A stretch of 15,610 bases of DNA, from NCBI GenBank assembly GCA_964392105.1, contig CAYMPA010000062.1, positions 1-15,610 of the forward strand. Reading direction: 5' to 3'. The translations under genes and the position numbers were made by a program. This stretch comes from UBA7359 sp964392105. GTDB lineage: Bacteria; Pseudomonadota; Gammaproteobacteria; Eutrophobiales; Eutrophobiaceae. This document shows, piece after piece, positions 14,299 to 15,610 of this stretch; the stretch's first letter is position 1, and every line of letters begins with the position of its first letter. The notes below the pieces were generated by a model that had not been told where the DNA came from, did not search any database, and worked only from the letters and a program-made list of their open reading frames with translations.

Positions 14299-15369
14299 CT
14301 AGTTGCTGTGATATTGTTTACTCAATTCATGTACAGCATTGATAAATACACCTGCATTTTCAGGATCGATATCCGGTGTTATACCATGACCAAGATTAAA
14401 TACATGTCCTGAACCGTGACCGTAACTATAAAGAATTGATTCAACTTCATTTCTAATCACTTGAGGACTGGCTTTAAGGATTGCCGGATCCATGTTGCCT
14501 TGTAATGCAACTCGATTACCAATTTTCTCTCGTACTTGTCCAATATCCTGCGACCAATCAAGGCCAACAGCATCACAACCTGTGTCAGCAATGTCTTCTA
14601 TCCATATTCCCGCACCTTTAGTAAACAAGATTACCGGTACTTTATTCCCTTCATGTTCTCGTTTTAGTTCATCAATGATTTGTTTCATATAAAAGAGAGA
14701 AAATGCTTTATAGGCAGGCGTCGTTAATACACCGCCCCAGGTATCAAAGATCATAATCACCTGAGCACCAGCATATATTTGCGCGTTTAAATAGAGACTT
14801 ACTGCCTTGGCAACATGGCTAAGTAAAAGATGAAGGCCATCGGGTTCTTGATATAACATCGTTTTAACCTTGCCAAAATCTTTACTGGAACCACCTTCGA
14901 CCATATAAGTTGCCAGTGTCCATGGACTACCAGCAAATCCAATCAATGGCACACTACCATCCAGCTCTTTACGTATTAGCCGAACCGCATCCATAACATA
15001 TCCCAGGTCTTCCTCCGGATCAGGCATGGGCAATTTATGAATATCGGCTAAAGATGTAATCGGATTATCAAACTTGGGACCAACCAACTCGACCAACGTC
15101 AACCCCAGCCCCATAGCATCAGGAATTGTTAAAATATCAGAAAATAATATTGCGGCATCCAATGGGTAACGTTCAAGCGGTTGCAAGGTAACTTCACAAG
15201 CCAATTCAGGTGTTTGGCATAATGTGACAAAATCTCCAGCCTTCTCCCGTATCGCCCGATATTCAGGTAAATAACGCCCGGCCTGGCGCATCATCCATAC
15301 CGGTGTTATATCAACAGGCTGGCACAGTAATGCTCTCAAAAATCGATCATTCATTAATTTAGTGGACAT
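14299..15369 (-). CDS. hemE: Uroporphyrinogen decarboxylase
   Basis: A full-length 356-residue cytoplasmic homodimeric enzyme that removes four carboxyl groups from uroporphyrinogen III to give coproporphyrinogen III in haem synthesis. The signatures are intact: PVWMMRQAGRYLPEYR (residues ~23-38, substrate-binding arginines), AAILFSDILTIPDAMG with the key aspartate D78, GFAGSPWTLATYMVEGGSSKDF, FDTWGG, and the C-terminal FNLGHGITPDIDPENA. The start at 15369 gives the normal family N-terminus. A perfect -10 box lies about 35 bp upstream, with a telomere-like G-rich tract beyond it. It is the first gene of a likely hemE-popT unit. Confidence 0.98.
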   Translation of the reverse strand: MSTKLMNDRFLRALLCQPVDITPVWMMRQAGRYLPEYRAIREKAGDFVTLCQTPELACEVTLQPLERYPLDAAILFSDILTIPDAMGLGLTLVELVGPKFDNPITSLADIHKLPMPDPEEDLGYVMDAVRLIRKELDGSVPLIGFAGSPWTLATYMVEGGSSKDFGKVKTMLYQEPDGLHLLLSHVAKAVSLYLNAQIYAGAQVIMIFDTWGGVLTTPAYKAFSLFYMKQIIDELKREHEGNKVPVILFTKGAGIWIEDIADTGCDAVGLDWSQDIGQVREKIGNRVALQGNMDPAILKASPQVIRNEVESILYSYGHGSGHVFNLGHGITPDIDPENAGVFINAVHELSKQYHSN

Positions 15370-15399
15370 AGATACTAACTTTTTGTTTTTACAGGAGAA

Positions 15400-15405
15400 A
15401 TTATA
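15400..15405 (-). promoter_or_regulatory. Predicted sigma-70 -10 box of hemE
   Basis: The minus strand reads TATAAT exactly, about 31 bp before the hemE ATG. The -35 at 17-bp spacing is poor (GTGAAT), so an activator or flexible spacing may be needed. This would give a short leader of about 25 nt. Confidence 0.55.
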
Positions 15406-15437
15406 CTAAAAAACGGGAAGGCATTCACTCGGAATAT

Positions 15438-15466
15438 AGGGTTTAGGGTTTAGGGTTTAGGGTTTA
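15438..15466 (+). repeat. Telomere-like heptamer repeat, G-quadruplex motif
   Basis: Four tandem AGGGTTT units (15438-15465) put four GGG runs (15439, 15446, 15453 and 15460) at exact 7-bp intervals with TTTA loops. This is the plant-type telomere unit and an ideal intramolecular G-quadruplex motif. It lies just upstream of the hemE promoter. Confidence 0.9.
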
Positions 15467-15477
15467 TGTGTAGTAGC

Positions 15478-15492
15478 TCAGACTTAATCTGA
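15478..15492. repeat. Small hairpin TCAGA/TCTGA
   Basis: TCAGA and TCTGA are separated by CTTAA in otherwise featureless sequence between the G-rich tract and the REP-like palindrome. It may be a remnant end of a mobile element, but I see no partner. Confidence 0.25.
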
Positions 15493-15568
15493 CACTTTCT
15501 TAAAACAGGGTTCAACCTGATCTTATAGTCCGGAAGATACCAATGGCAGACATCCGCGACTTCCCCCT

Positions 15569-15596
15569 CGTCATTCCCGCCTACGCGGGAATGACG
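15569..15596. repeat. REP-like palindrome
   Basis: CGTCATTCCCGC (15569-15580) and GCGGGAATGACG (15585-15596) form a perfect 12-bp stem with a 4-nt loop (CTAC). It is the kind of dispersed extragenic palindrome common in beta- and gammaproteobacteria. It is much more GC-rich than the DNA around it. Confidence 0.75.
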
Positions 15597-15610
15597 ACGT
15601 GTTTGAATTG

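Noticed and set aside
15438..15466. Telomere of a linear replicon or eukaryotic contamination
   Set aside because: Only four units, internal, beside an intact bacterial hemE with its own promoter and a bacterial REP-like palindrome; no hairpin end or long array.
1..15610. tRNA, rRNA or riboswitch genes
   Set aside because: I looked in the gaps for cloverleaf arms, the GTTCRANNC T-loop and known riboswitch cores and saw none; the structured stretches are explained by the repeats.

Overview
The window looks like a chromosomal segment of a moderately AT-rich gammaproteobacterium. The best evidence is the run miaB, phoH-like, ybeY, corC (ybeX), lnt on the plus strand, the classic gammaproteobacterial order, with proteins of normal length and intact catalytic motifs. 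I cannot name a genus. Long stretches are ordinary housekeeping DNA, but almost every sizeable intergenic gap is filled by small non-coding repeats.

Layout. 1-3857, minus strand: a tautomerase, a helix-hairpin-helix protein with a lysine-only-style tail, an MscS channel, and the ATPase and permease of a tungstate-type ABC importer. The permease begins with what looks like the signal peptide and first conserved residues of the missing substrate-binding protein TupA, suggesting a deletion that fused tupA' to tupB. 3858-5072: two complex repeat elements (A and B) enclose an unrecognised coiled-coil ORF. 5073-10717, plus strand: miaB-phoH-ybeY-[411-bp element C]-corC-lnt, concerned with tRNA modification, rRNA maturation, metal tolerance and lipoprotein acylation. 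10704-15369, minus strand: a CPA1 Na+/H+ antiporter with a cyclic-nucleotide-binding tail (overlapping lnt tail-to-tail), an inverted-repeat MITE, a DUF368 polyprenyl-phosphate transporter and hemE. 15370-15610: the hemE promoter, a telomere-like (GGGTTTA) tract able to form a G-quadruplex, and a REP-like palindrome.

Main hunting result: elements A, B and C are built from small hairpins whose loops contain GGA (mostly AUGGAC, AGGGAU or AGGA). A two-hairpin module occurs four times, the first stem changes sequence between copies while staying paired, and in three hairpins the strand that shows GGA in its loop is fully paired by G-U while the opposite strand would have A-C mismatches. One site (3900-3911) matches exactly the 12-nt CsrA/RsmA selection consensus as I recall it (RUACARGGAUGU). 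This suggests that the repeats act as RNA and might be CsrA/RsmA-binding decoys or mRNA-borne control sites. The structure is visible in the sequence; the CsrA link is inference.
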